From Roseovarius sp. TE539 (GTDB lineage: Bacteria > Pseudomonadota > Alphaproteobacteria > Rhodobacterales > Rhodobacteraceae), in the NCBI RefSeq assembly GCF_003298505.1, contig NZ_QNGB01000017.1, positions 1-64,000 on the forward strand: DNA of 64,000 bases. The letters are read 5' to 3'. Below are positions 26,502 to 35,107 of the stretch, in pieces; positions within the stretch are counted from its first letter, which is position 1, and every line of letters starts with the position of its first letter. The notes under the pieces are model-generated. The model had not been told where the DNA came from and did no database searches. It was given only the letters and a program-made list of their open reading frames with translations. Made by a program: the position numbers and the translations under genes.

Positions 26502-27259
26502 ACCTCCATGCCGTCTGGGCGATTTACGTCTACGAGATGAACCGGTTCTTCCGCACGCTGATGGAAAGCCTGTTGTCGCCGGTGATCTCGACATCGCTTT
26601 ACTTCGTGGTCTTCGGGGCGGCGATCGGCAGCCGCATCGAGCAGGTGGAGGGCGTGAGCTACGGCGCCTTCATCGTGCCGGGGCTGATCATGCTTTCGGT
26701 GATGACACAGGCGATTTCCAACGCGTCGTTCGGGATCTATTTTCCCAAGTTCATAGGCACGATCTACGAACTGCTGTCGGCGCCGGCCAACTTCCTTGAA
26801 ATCGTTCTTGGCTATGTCGGAGCGGCGGCCACCAAATCCTTGATGATCGGTGTCGTGATCCTGTTCACCGCGCAGTTTTTCGTCGAGCTCGAGATCCGGC
26901 ATCCGTTGGCGATGCTGGCCTTTCTTGGTCTCACCTGCCTGTCCTTCTCGCTTTTCGGGTTCATCATCGGCATATGGGCCGAGAATTTTCAACAACTTCA
27001 GATAATTCCCTTGCTGGTCATCACGCCGCTTGTCTTTCTTGGCGGGTCTTTCTATTCGATCTCGATGTTGCCGCCGCTTTGGCAGACGATCACGCTTTTC
27101 AACCCGGTCGTCTATCTGATCTCCGGGTTCAGATGGGCCTTCTTCGGGCAGGCGGACGTTCCGGTTGGCCTAAGCCTGCTGGCGATCACGGGGTTCACGG
27201 CGCTGTGTCTGGCGCTGATATGGCTGATCTTCCGTACCGGGTACCGGATCAAGTCGTGA
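26498..27259 (+). CDS. ABC-2 type transporter permease
   Basis: 253-aa membrane protein with six hydrophobic segments, of the YadH/ABC-2 permease class. The conserved ABC-2 core [16 protein letters not shown], followed by [13 protein letters not shown], is clear. It pairs with the ATPase immediately upstream, with which it shares ATGA. Exported substrate unknown. Confidence 0.92.
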   Translation: MNLHAVWAIYVYEMNRFFRTLMESLLSPVISTSLYFVVFGAAIGSRIEQVEGVSYGAFIVPGLIMLSVMTQAISNASFGIYFPKFIGTIYELLSAPANFLEIVLGYVGAAATKSLMIGVVILFTAQFFVELEIRHPLAMLAFLGLTCLSFSLFGFIIGIWAENFQQLQIIPLLVITPLVFLGGSFYSISMLPPLWQTITLFNPVVYLISGFRWAFFGQADVPVGLSLLAITGFTALCLALIWLIFRTGYRIKS

Positions 27260-27329
27260 ACACCCGGGCGATGCAACGGCAACCGGGCAACTTTTTTGCC
27301 GCCGCTCCGAGTTAGGAGGGTCTGGTGTC

Positions 27330-28181
27330 TTGTTTGTGCTGGCGCGGCAATCTAAATCGTCAGGGATGACATTCCGGCGACCTTACAGGATTTCCATACC
27401 ATTCTTGAAGCGGGGCCCTCTGGTCTCGGTGGTCCGGCTTTCCGGTTCGATCGGATCGGGACCGCGGGCGCGGCTCAGCGATGAGGCGATCGGCCCGGTG
27501 ATCGAGAAGGCGTTCAAGCGCGGCCGGCCCGCGGCGGTGGCGCTGTTGATCAACTCGCCCGGCGGCTCTCCGGTGCAGTCGTCTCTGATCGCGGCGCGTA
27601 TACGGCGCCTCGCTGAGGAGAAATCGGTACCGGTCCATGCGTTCGTTGAAGATGTGGCGGCCTCTGGCGGGTACTGGCTTGCGGCGGCCGCGGACGACAT
27701 ATGGGTCGATCAGGGATCGATCGTTGGATCCATCGGCGTCATATCGGCCGGGTTCGGAGCGCCGGTCCTTCTGGCGCGGCAGGGTCTCGAGCGCCGCGTT
27801 CACACCTCGGCCAGGTCCAAGAGCATGCTGGACCCCTTCCTGCCCGAAAAGGAAGAGGATGTGGACAGGCTGAAAGGCATCCTGGAACAATTGCATGACG
27901 GCTTCACGGATTATGTGAAATCTCGGCGCGGTGACAAGCTTGATACCGGAGAAGAGCTTTTTACCGGAGAGTTCTGGCTGGGACGCAGGGCGATCTCGCT
28001 TGGCCTGGCGGATGGCGAGGCGCATCTCGTCCCCAAGCTTAAGGCACTTTATGGCGACAAGGTTCGTATTTCGCGCTACGGACAACGGCGCGGACTGCTA
28101 CAGCGCTTTGGCGCTGACATGGCCCGGGATGCGCTTTCGGTTGTCGAGGAGCGGGCGGATTACGCCCGTTTCGGGCTCTGA
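27330..28181 (+). CDS. S49 family peptidase (SppA-like, single domain)
   Basis: 283-aa serine protease related to signal-peptide peptidase A, but in the short single-domain form. The catalytic Ser lies in AASGGYWLAAAADDIWV and the general-base Lys in SARSKSMLDPF; NSPGGSP forms the substrate-groove loop. No clear N-terminal membrane helix is seen, so it may be cytosolic or peripheral. The TTG at 27330 is preceded by AGGAGGG at 27314-27320; the first in-frame ATG is at 27366 and lacks such a site. A small gene starts 1 bp after its stop. Confidence 0.85.
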   Translation: MFVLARQSKSSGMTFRRPYRISIPFLKRGPLVSVVRLSGSIGSGPRARLSDEAIGPVIEKAFKRGRPAAVALLINSPGGSPVQSSLIAARIRRLAEEKSVPVHAFVEDVAASGGYWLAAAADDIWVDQGSIVGSIGVISAGFGAPVLLARQGLERRVHTSARSKSMLDPFLPEKEEDVDRLKGILEQLHDGFTDYVKSRRGDKLDTGEELFTGEFWLGRRAISLGLADGEAHLVPKLKALYGDKVRISRYGQRRGLLQRFGADMARDALSVVEERADYARFGL

Positions 28182-28182
28182 C

Positions 28183-28353
28183 TTGATAGTCAAGATCGTC
28201 ACCCTCTTCCTGATTGGCATCGGGGTGCTTGCAATGTTCGGCAAGCTGCGTGTCCCGGGCCAGAAGCGGCTGGCCGCGGCGCGATGTCCCAAATGCGGAA
28301 AGTTCCGTATCGGCAAGGGGCCATGCGCCTGCGGGAAGGGCAGGCGCCGATGA
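28183..28353 (+). CDS. Small membrane protein with a zinc-ribbon-like tail
   Basis: 56-aa protein beginning with TTG at 28183. A single hydrophobic helix (about residues 3-19) is followed by CPKCGKFRIGKGPCACGK, four Cys in a C-x2-C...C-x-C pattern like a small zinc ribbon, and a basic end. I do not know its function. It is squeezed between the peptidase (1 bp) and the antiporter (ATGA overlap), which supports it being translated. An in-frame ATG at 28234 would remove the helix. Confidence 0.62.
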   Translation: MIVKIVTLFLIGIGVLAMFGKLRVPGQKRLAAARCPKCGKFRIGKGPCACGKGRRR

Positions 28354-29312
28354 TATCAGTGTGGCTTTTCGCGCTGCTGGGATTGGTTATTCTTCTTCTG
28401 GCGGGTGACGCGCTCGTGAAGGGAGCAGTCAATCTCAGCCTGAGGCTTGGTGTGCCGGCTCTGATTGTCAGTCTGACCATTGTCGCCTTCGGCACGTCCG
28501 CACCCGAACTTCTGATTTCCGTGAACGCCGTGCTTGAGAACAAGCCCGGCCTCGCCTTGGGCAATGTCGTCGGTTCCAACATCGCGAACATCCTGCTGGT
28601 GCTTGGCGTCCCGGCCATAATCGCGGGGCTTCAGACCAGCGAATGCAACAGCCTCAAGACCTATGTCTTCATGCTGATTGCCTCTTGCCTCTTCATCGGC
28701 CTGGCTTTTTGGGGCGAGTTCAATTTCGTTTCCGGGCTCATCCTGCTGGCCGTGCTGTTTTTCGTCCTGGCGGATGCGTTCCGCGATGCGCATCAGCATC
28801 GCCGGGCCAACGCCCAGGTGCCGGTCACGAACGACCCCGAGGCAGTGGAGGGCGCTGACCCGGACATGCCCTGGTGGCAGATCGTCGTTTTCCTTCTGCT
28901 CGGCCTCGTTGGCCTGCCCCTTGGCGCGGATATCCTTGTCGACAACGCCTCGATAATCGCCCGGACATATGGTGTGAGCGATTCCGTGATCGGCCTCACA
29001 CTGGTTGCACTCGGAACATCCCTGCCCGAACTGGCGACAACGGTGATGGCGGCCTTGCGCAAACAGGCGGACGTGGCGCTGGGCAACGTGATCGGGTCGA
29101 ACATGTTCAACCTTCTCGCAATCATCGGAATCACATCACTCGTCGGCCCCATCCCGGTGGATCCGGAATTCCTGAAATTTGACCTTTGGGTCATGCTGGG
29201 TGCGTCGCTCCTGCTTATACCCGCCGTAGTTTTCTGCCGCGATATCGGAAGGGTGTGGGGCGTGGCCTTGACCGCGCTCTATCTGGCCTATGTCACTTTC
29301 GTGCTGAGTTGA
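28350..29312 (+). CDS. Calcium/sodium antiporter family protein
   Basis: 320-aa inner-membrane cation exchanger of the CaCA/YrbG type. The duplicated alpha-repeats are evident: FGTSAPELLISVNA with GNVVGSNIANILLVLG in the first half, and LGTSLPELATTVMA with GNVIGSNMFNLLAIIG in the second. About ten helices flank a short cytosolic loop (DAHQHRRANAQV). The ATG at 28350 overlaps the stop of the small upstream gene, so translation is coupled. Confidence 0.93.
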   Translation: MISVWLFALLGLVILLLAGDALVKGAVNLSLRLGVPALIVSLTIVAFGTSAPELLISVNAVLENKPGLALGNVVGSNIANILLVLGVPAIIAGLQTSECNSLKTYVFMLIASCLFIGLAFWGEFNFVSGLILLAVLFFVLADAFRDAHQHRRANAQVPVTNDPEAVEGADPDMPWWQIVVFLLLGLVGLPLGADILVDNASIIARTYGVSDSVIGLTLVALGTSLPELATTVMAALRKQADVALGNVIGSNMFNLLAIIGITSLVGPIPVDPEFLKFDLWVMLGASLLLIPAVVFCRDIGRVWGVALTALYLAYVTFVLS

Positions 29313-29325
29313 ACGGAGATGGAAA

Positions 29326-30105
29326 ATGACGCGGGCTCTCGTGACAGGCGCAGGTCGCAGGTTGGGGCGGTGCATGGCCTGCGAATTGGCGCGGCGCGGT
29401 TTTGATGTGGCCGTGCATTACGCCGAATCCGCAGACCAGGCGATGGAAGTGGTTGACGAGATCCGCGATCTCGGAAGACAAGCGACGGCAATTCGGGCCG
29501 ATCTTCTGGATGAAACACAAAGCGCGGGCCTTATACCGGCCGCCGCCGAAGCCCTCGGGGGCCCGCTGACGACGCTGGTCAACAATGCTTCTGTTTTCGA
29601 ACATGATACGCTTCACTCCGCGACGCGCCAGAGCTGGGACCGCCACTTTGAAAGCAATCTTCGTGCGCCGGTGATATTGGCGCAAACCCTCGCCGCGCAT
29701 GTTCCGGATCCCGTCACGGATGCAATGGGCGAACCGGTGGCGCAGGGCCTTATCGTGAACATGATCGACCAAAGGGTGCGCAAGCTGACGCCGGATCATT
29801 TCAGTTACACACTGGCCAAATCCGCACTTTGGACCTTTACCCGGACTGCGGCTCAGGCACTTGCACCCCGTGTCCGCGTCAATGCGATCGGCCCCGGCCC
29901 GACCTTGCAAGGCGCCCACCAGAGCGCCGAGGATTTCCGCCAACAAAGGGGCGCCACGATCCTGGAACGCGGGGCTGATCCCGAGGATATCACCGCCGCC
30001 CTGGGGTATCTCTTGACGGCCCGCGCGGTGACAGGACAGCTTCTGTGCGTCGATGGCGGACAGCATCTTGGCTGGAAGACGCCGGATATCGACGGGCTGG
30101 AATGA
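29326..30105 (+). CDS. SDR family oxidoreductase, pteridine-reductase-like
   Basis: 259-aa short-chain dehydrogenase. The cofactor loop TGAGRRLGR, with Arg residues after the glycines, indicates NADPH and resembles FolM/PTR1 dihydromonapterin or pteridine reductases. NNAS replaces the usual NNAG, and the catalytic YTLAK is present. The C-terminus has the VDGGQHL pattern seen in this branch. GGAGATGG precedes the ATG. It is 13 bp after the antiporter, so probably in that operon. Confidence 0.82.
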   Translation: MTRALVTGAGRRLGRCMACELARRGFDVAVHYAESADQAMEVVDEIRDLGRQATAIRADLLDETQSAGLIPAAAEALGGPLTTLVNNASVFEHDTLHSATRQSWDRHFESNLRAPVILAQTLAAHVPDPVTDAMGEPVAQGLIVNMIDQRVRKLTPDHFSYTLAKSALWTFTRTAAQALAPRVRVNAIGPGPTLQGAHQSAEDFRQQRGATILERGADPEDITAALGYLLTARAVTGQLLCVDGGQHLGWKTPDIDGLE

Positions 30106-30395
30106 GCCCCCGGGGGTAGAGGTTTTACACCGGCGCCGATTCCGTTACCAAAGCGTTACAAAATCTTCAGTGTTTTCAGGATATTGCCCTGTGGAGATAA
30201 AAATAACACGGGAAAACAGTGTGTTAAGAGTTTGCCCAAAAAATAGGCAAATCAACGAACCGGGCCGAATCCAACGAAAATTTTCTGTTCACGGAAAGTT
30301 ATCTCCAGACTTGTCCACAGAAAAAGTGGAAACCCTTTCCCTTGCTTTCGCCGGTCAGAGATTGCAGCCGCAACGGGGAATCATATCTTCATGTC
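30106..30395. promoter_or_regulatory. AT-rich leader upstream of uvrC
   Basis: 290 bp, notably AT-rich for this genome and without a gene. It contains a small hairpin TTTGCC/GGCAAA (30231-30236 and 30246-30251), inverted copies of TTATCTCCA (30192-30200 as complement, 30299-30307 direct) and TTGTCCACA at 30311-30319, one base from the consensus DnaA box. It must hold the uvrC promoter. DnaA binding is only a possibility. Confidence 0.4.
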
Positions 30396-32264
30396 ATGAA
30401 CGATGAACCTCGGGATACTGCTCCGGTCACCGGACATGCGCTGATCCAATCTTATCTGCGCACTCTCGACGGTTCGCCGGGTGTCTATCGGATGCTCGAT
30501 GCGCAGGCGCGGGTTCTCTACGTGGGTAAGGCCCGCAACCTGCGCGCCCGTGTCTCAAGCTATGCGCGTCCGGGCGGACATACCGGGCGCATCGCGCGCA
30601 TGATCCGCGAAACCGCGTCGATGATGTTCCTGACGACGGCGACCGAGACCGAAGCGCTGCTTCTGGAACAGAACCTGATCAAACAGCTCAAGCCGCGCTA
30701 CAATGTCCTGCTTCGGGACGACAAGAGCTTTCCCAACATCCTGGTTTCCAAGGACCATCCCTATCCGCAGATTCGCAAGCATCGCGGCGCGAAGACCGAA
30801 AAGGGCGCCTATTACGGCCCCTTTGCAAGCGCCGGTGCCGTAAACCGGACGCTCAACCAGCTTCAGAAGGTGTTCTTGTTGCGCAACTGCTCTGACAGCG
30901 TGTTCGAGTCGCGCACCCGCCCCTGTCTTCTCTATCAGATCAAACGCTGCAGCGCGCCATGCGTGGACTACATCAGCGAGGCGGACTACGCGGCATCGGT
31001 CAAGGATGCCGAACGGTTCCTCGCCGGCAGGTCCACCCGCGTTCAGCAGACCCTCAAGGAACAGATGGCCGAGGCCTCTGCAGCGCTGGAATTTGAACGG
31101 GCGGCAGCGCTGCGAGACAGGATCAAGGCACTGACCCAGGTACAGACAAGTCAGGGGATAAACCCGCGCACCGTAACCGAGGCGGACGTGATCGCGCTCC
31201 ACCTCGAGAACGGACAGGCCTGCGTTCAGGTTTTCTTCATCCGTGCCGGTCAGAACTGGGGCAATCGTGATTTCTACCCCCGTGTCGGGGCTGACGTTGA
31301 GGAGGCCGAGGTTCTGGAGGCGTTCATCGGTCAGTTCTACGACACCAAGGAACCGCCCCGGCGGCTGATCCTGTCGCACCCGATTGAAAATGCCGATCTC
31401 ATGGAAGAGGCGCTGACTGACAAGCTGGGCCGCAAGGTCAGTCTTGCCGTGCCCAAGCGCGGTGAGAAGGCCGAGCTTGTGGACGGCGCCCTGCGCAATG
31501 CCCGCGAGACGCTTGCGCGAAAGATGGCTGAGACTGCGACCCAGGGCAAGTTGCTGAAGGGACTGGCCGAAGCCTTCGACCTGGAGGCGCCTCCGCAACG
31601 GATCGAGGTTTACGACAACTCCCACATCCAGGGACAGGATGCGGTCGGCGCGATGATCGTTTCTGGGCCTGAGGGTCTTGTGAAGAACCAGTACCGCAAG
31701 TTCAACATTCGCGGCGAAAACCTGACTCCGGGCGATGATTTCGGGATGATGAAAGAGGTTCTTGAGCGTCGGTTCAAACGCCTGCTCCGGGAGGATCCGG
31801 ATCGGGCCGAGGGCCATTGGCCCGACCTTCTGCTTATCGACGGCGGGGCAGGGCAGGTCAGTGCGGTCAATGGTATCCTTGAGGATCTTGGCGTGGCTGA
31901 CCTGCCGGTGATCGGTGTCGCCAAGGGCCCGGACCGTGACCACGGCAAGGAAGAATTCCATCGCCCCGGCAAACGGCCGGTCGCGCTGCCGCGCAACGAT
32001 CCGGTGCTCTATTTCGTTCAGCGACTGAGGGACGAGGCGCACCGCTACGCCATAGGGACACACCGCGCGCGCCGCGCGAAGGCCGTGGGCGCAACGCCTC
32101 TGGACGAGGTGCCCGGTGTTGGCGCAGCGCGCAAGCGGGCATTGCTGGCGCATTTCGGCTCGGCCAAGGCGGTGAGTCGTGCCAACCTCGCGGACCTGCG
32201 TGCCGTGGAGGGTGTTTCGCAGCGTCTTGCGGAAAAGATTTATGCCCATTTCCAGGAAAGTTGA
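30396..32264 (+). CDS. uvrC: Excinuclease ABC subunit C
   Basis: Makes the dual incisions in nucleotide excision repair with UvrA/UvrB. 622 aa: GIY-YIG nuclease domain at the N-terminus (GVYRML and [10 protein letters not shown]), a Cys-rich segment ([13 protein letters not shown]), the UVR domain for UvrB binding (about residues 195-235), an RNase H-like endonuclease domain with YDNSHIQG and LLIDGGAGQ, and C-terminal helix-hairpin-helix motifs ([15 protein letters not shown]). The ATG at 30396 gives MNDEPRD; a longer frame from upstream was rejected. Confidence 0.97.
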   Translation: MNDEPRDTAPVTGHALIQSYLRTLDGSPGVYRMLDAQARVLYVGKARNLRARVSSYARPGGHTGRIARMIRETASMMFLTTATETEALLLEQNLIKQLKPRYNVLLRDDKSFPNILVSKDHPYPQIRKHRGAKTEKGAYYGPFASAGAVNRTLNQLQKVFLLRNCSDSVFESRTRPCLLYQIKRCSAPCVDYISEADYAASVKDAERFLAGRSTRVQQTLKEQMAEASAALEFERAAALRDRIKALTQVQTSQGINPRTVTEADVIALHLENGQACVQVFFIRAGQNWGNRDFYPRVGADVEEAEVLEAFIGQFYDTKEPPRRLILSHPIENADLMEEALTDKLGRKVSLAVPKRGEKAELVDGALRNARETLARKMAETATQGKLLKGLAEAFDLEAPPQRIEVYDNSHIQGQDAVGAMIVSGPEGLVKNQYRKFNIRGENLTPGDDFGMMKEVLERRFKRLLREDPDRAEGHWPDLLLIDGGAGQVSAVNGILEDLGVADLPVIGVAKGPDRDHGKEEFHRPGKRPVALPRNDPVLYFVQRLRDEAHRYAIGTHRARRAKAVGATPLDEVPGVGAARKRALLAHFGSAKAVSRANLADLRAVEGVSQRLAEKIYAHFQES

Positions 32265-32314
32265 ATGGCTTTAATCCGCCCTTCCTCTCGCATCCTCAAG
32301 CCGCTAAGACGGGG

Positions 32315-32986
32315 ATGATGAGGTGGACCCTTCCGAATATCCTGACCACGCTCCGCCTGCTTGCGGCGCCGGGGGTGGCTGTGATGTTTCTATATTTCAC
32401 AAGGCCTTACGCGGACTGGTTTGCACTTCTCCTGTTTGTTGGCGCGGCTTTGACGGACTGGATCGACGGATATCTGGCGCGGAGCTGGAAACAGGAAACA
32501 AAACTGGGGGCGATGCTTGACCCGATCGCGGACAAGGCGATGGTGGTCATCGCGCTCATGGTGATCGTGGGATTTTCAAGCATGTCGCCCTGGCTGGTGC
32601 TGCCGGCCACGGTGATCCTGTTCCGGGAGGTGTTCGTTTCCGGGCTGCGCGAATATCTTGGAGACACCGCCGGGACGCTGAAGGTCACGAAGCTCGCAAA
32701 ATGGAAGACGACCGCGCAAATGATTGCGATCGCGACACTTTTTTCGCAGGGCGTGTTTGAACACTATTTCGGGATGTCGACCATGGGGATGGACCCCGAT
32801 TTGGTCCGCGACATCGTGGAGGGGCGCGAAGATGACCTGCACGGGCTGCGCTGGAAGCTTGAAGGCATGATCTGGACCTGGCACGCAGGGCTGTGGCTGC
32901 TTTGGCTCGCGGCCGCGCTGACGCTTGTGTCGGGTGTGGATTACTTCAGAAAATCAATACCTTACCTTAAGGACAAGACGCCATGA
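32315..32986 (+). CDS. pgsA: CDP-diacylglycerol--glycerol-3-phosphate 3-phosphatidyltransferase
   Basis: Integral membrane enzyme that makes phosphatidylglycerophosphate, the first step to phosphatidylglycerol. 223 aa with several hydrophobic helices and the CDP-alcohol phosphatidyltransferase motif DGx2ARx8Gx3Dx3D at residues 51-73 (DGYLAR then GAMLDPIAD). ATGs at 32315 and 32318 are both possible; a TTG at the uvrC stop would add an unlikely 18-residue tail. uvrC-pgsA is a widespread pair. Its stop overlaps the moaD start. Confidence 0.94.
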   Translation: MMRWTLPNILTTLRLLAAPGVAVMFLYFTRPYADWFALLLFVGAALTDWIDGYLARSWKQETKLGAMLDPIADKAMVVIALMVIVGFSSMSPWLVLPATVILFREVFVSGLREYLGDTAGTLKVTKLAKWKTTAQMIAIATLFSQGVFEHYFGMSTMGMDPDLVRDIVEGREDDLHGLRWKLEGMIWTWHAGLWLLWLAAALTLVSGVDYFRKSIPYLKDKTP

Positions 32987-33228
32987 ACGTGATGTATTTC
33001 GCATGGGTGCGGGAAAGGGTAGGACGACCGTCGGAAGAAGTGGAGACCGCGGCGACAACGGTGCGGGAACTGGTTGACGAACTCACCGCGCGGGAGCCGC
33101 GTTATGCAGCGGCCTTTGCCGATCCGACGGCGCTCCGCGTTGCTGTCGATCAGCAGCTGAGCGATTTTGACGCGCCCTTGGAAAATGTCCGGGAAGTGGC
33201 GTTTTTTCCACCCATGACAGGGGGTTAA
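32983..33228 (+). CDS. moaD: Molybdopterin synthase small subunit MoaD
   Basis: 81-aa ubiquitin-like sulfur carrier for molybdopterin synthesis. It starts MNVMYFAWVRER, has the VRELVDEL helix, and ends in Gly-Gly, the residue pair that is adenylated and thiocarboxylated. Overlaps pgsA by four bases and is 3 bp from moaE. Confidence 0.95.
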   Translation: MNVMYFAWVRERVGRPSEEVETAATTVRELVDELTAREPRYAAAFADPTALRVAVDQQLSDFDAPLENVREVAFFPPMTGG

Positions 33229-33231
33229 ACC

Positions 33232-33693
33232 ATGGATATCAGGGTGCAGGACGCGCCCTTCGATCTGGGTGCTGAATCCGGTGTTTTTGCCGCGCGGCAG
33301 AGCGGGATGGGCGCGGTCGTCACGTTTACGGGGATCGTGCGCGACAACGCTGCGGGCGACCTGAGCGAGATGATGATCGAACATTATCCCGGCATGACCG
33401 AGAAGGCCATCGGGGATATCGCCACGGAAGCGTCAAACCGCTGGAATCTTGGCGATATTCTGATCATTCACCGCTACGGTGCGTTGGCCCCGCAAGAGAT
33501 GATCATGATGGTTGCCACATCCGCGCCGCACCGGTCTGATGCCTTTGAAGCCGCTGAGTTCCTCATGGATTTCCTGAAATCCCGTGCTCCGTTCTGGAAA
33601 AAGGAAGTGACCCGCGATTCGGCCCGCTGGGTCGAGGCGAAGGACGAGGACGAGGATGCCCTCTCGCGCTGGCGCTCGGGAGTGGCAGATTGA
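33232..33693 (+). CDS. moaE: Molybdopterin synthase catalytic subunit MoaE
   Basis: 153-aa catalytic subunit that uses MoaD thiocarboxylate to convert precursor Z to molybdopterin. Diagnostic blocks: GAVVTFTGIVRD, IHRYGAL, SAPHRSDAFEA and the C-terminal FWKKEV containing the active-site lysine pair. Forms an operon with moaD. It converges with the UbiH-type gene. Confidence 0.96.
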   Translation: MDIRVQDAPFDLGAESGVFAARQSGMGAVVTFTGIVRDNAAGDLSEMMIEHYPGMTEKAIGDIATEASNRWNLGDILIIHRYGALAPQEMIMMVATSAPHRSDAFEAAEFLMDFLKSRAPFWKKEVTRDSARWVEAKDEDEDALSRWRSGVAD

Positions 33694-33797
33694 ACAACCC
33701 GACGGTTTTGGATGGATTTCCCGAGCAGACAACCGGGGATGCCGAAAATTTCTCGTCCATATGGTCAGTCGCCGGTTCGAAGGCCCCACCCGGCGCC

Positions 33798-35018
33798 TCA
33801 CCCCCGCATAAGCGCCGGCAGATCACCGGTGAGGCCGGCGGCCTCGCGGATGAGTCCGCGGCGCAATCCGGGGATTGCGTTCACCGCCCCCATGCCAAGG
33901 TCGCGCCCGAGGCGTAAGAACGGATTGTCGTTGGAAAATAGCCGGTTGGTCAGGTCGGTGGCCGCGGCAAGAGTGGCAGTATCGAAGCGGCGCCACTGCT
34001 GATAGCGCGCCAGCACGTCCTGCGCCCCGATATCCTCGCCGCGGCGCGCAGCTTCGTCCAGCACTTGTGCCAGAGCGGCCACGTCGCGCAGCCCGGCATT
34101 GAGACCCTGACCCGCGATAGGGTGCATGCCGTGTGCCGCGTCCCCGACCAGCGCAAGCCGGTCGGAGATGAAGCTGTCGGCAAGGCTCAATCCCAAAGGA
34201 TATGTGAAGCGGCGCCCCTTGAGGCGAATTGGCCCCAGGAAATCGCCAAATCGCGGGCGCAGCACCTCCATGAACGCCGCATCGTCGAGCGTGGCGAAGC
34301 GTGCCGCTGTGGCATCGCTTTCGCTCCAGACGATGGAACTGACATTGCCGGGCAGGGGCAGGATGGCCAGCGGTCCGGGCGGCATGAAGAACTGGTGCGC
34401 AATGCCGTGATGCGGACGCTCATGCGCAATGGCGGCCACGAGTGCCGTCTGACCGTAGCCCCAGCCGGTGCGATGTATGCCTGCCCGAAGGGCCGTTCCC
34501 GAGCCGCGCCCGTCGGCCCCGACCAGCACCTGCGCCGAAAGCGTGCGCCCCGTTTCCAGGGTCACCGTGGCGCCCCGGCCCGAAATCTCCTGAGCGGTCA
34601 CGGCCTTTCCCGAGATCCGGGTGATGGAATTATTTTCACCCATCGCGTCAAGAAGGGCACGGCGCAGGAACCGATCCTCGAGCATGTGACCCATCGGGCC
34701 TTCCTCGATCTCGGCATGGTCGAAATCCAGCCCGAATGGCGAGGCCGGGCCCTCGCCGGCCCGCCCGTCGCTGACCCGGATCCGGTTGATCGGCTCTGCG
34801 CGGTCGGAAACGCGCTCCCAGACGCCGATATTGCGCAGCAGCCGGGCCGACGCGATGGCAAGCGCGTAGGCGCGTCCGTCAAATCCGGCGTCTCGGCGCA
34901 CGGTTTCGCCGAGCGCGTCGACAACTGTGACGCCAAAGCGGGCCCCGGCCAGCGCGAGGGCAAGTGCCGGGCCACCCAGTCCACCGCCAACGATCAGAAT
35001 GTCGGTTCGATCGGTCAT
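33798..35018 (-). CDS. UbiH/UbiF/COQ6 family FAD-dependent hydroxylase
   Basis: 406-aa flavoprotein monooxygenase, probably hydroxylating the ubiquinone ring. FAD-binding DILIVGGGLGGPALALALAG at the N-terminus, the DG motif GADGRGS, and the second FAD motif LVGDAAHGMHPIAGQGLNAG typical of the ubiquinone hydroxylase clade are all intact. Which ring position (UbiF, UbiH, UbiI or UbiL type) cannot be decided from motifs. It is divergent from the amidase by 89 bp. Confidence 0.92.
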   Translation of the reverse strand: MTDRTDILIVGGGLGGPALALALAGARFGVTVVDALGETVRRDAGFDGRAYALAIASARLLRNIGVWERVSDRAEPINRIRVSDGRAGEGPASPFGLDFDHAEIEEGPMGHMLEDRFLRRALLDAMGENNSITRISGKAVTAQEISGRGATVTLETGRTLSAQVLVGADGRGSGTALRAGIHRTGWGYGQTALVAAIAHERPHHGIAHQFFMPPGPLAILPLPGNVSSIVWSESDATAARFATLDDAAFMEVLRPRFGDFLGPIRLKGRRFTYPLGLSLADSFISDRLALVGDAAHGMHPIAGQGLNAGLRDVAALAQVLDEAARRGEDIGAQDVLARYQQWRRFDTATLAAATDLTNRLFSNDNPFLRLGRDLGMGAVNAIPGLRRGLIREAAGLTGDLPALMRG

Positions 35019-35107
35019 GCGCCAAATATGGCGGTCGCTGCGGGATTGTCCATGCGCCGCGGCGCCGCTACCGTCCCTGCCGGAAAGAAATGTCGAGGGG
35101 ACGGGAC

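Noticed and set aside
30106..30395. Replication origin candidate because of DnaA-like boxes and AT-richness
   Set aside because: Only one near-consensus box is present and no dnaA, dnaN, parAB or hemE neighbourhood is seen; treated as a promoter region instead.
33690..33917. 75-codon plus-strand frame after moaE
   Set aside because: It overlaps the 3' end of the UbiH-type gene on the other strand, lacks a ribosome-binding site distinct from the moaE end and has no family-like sequence.
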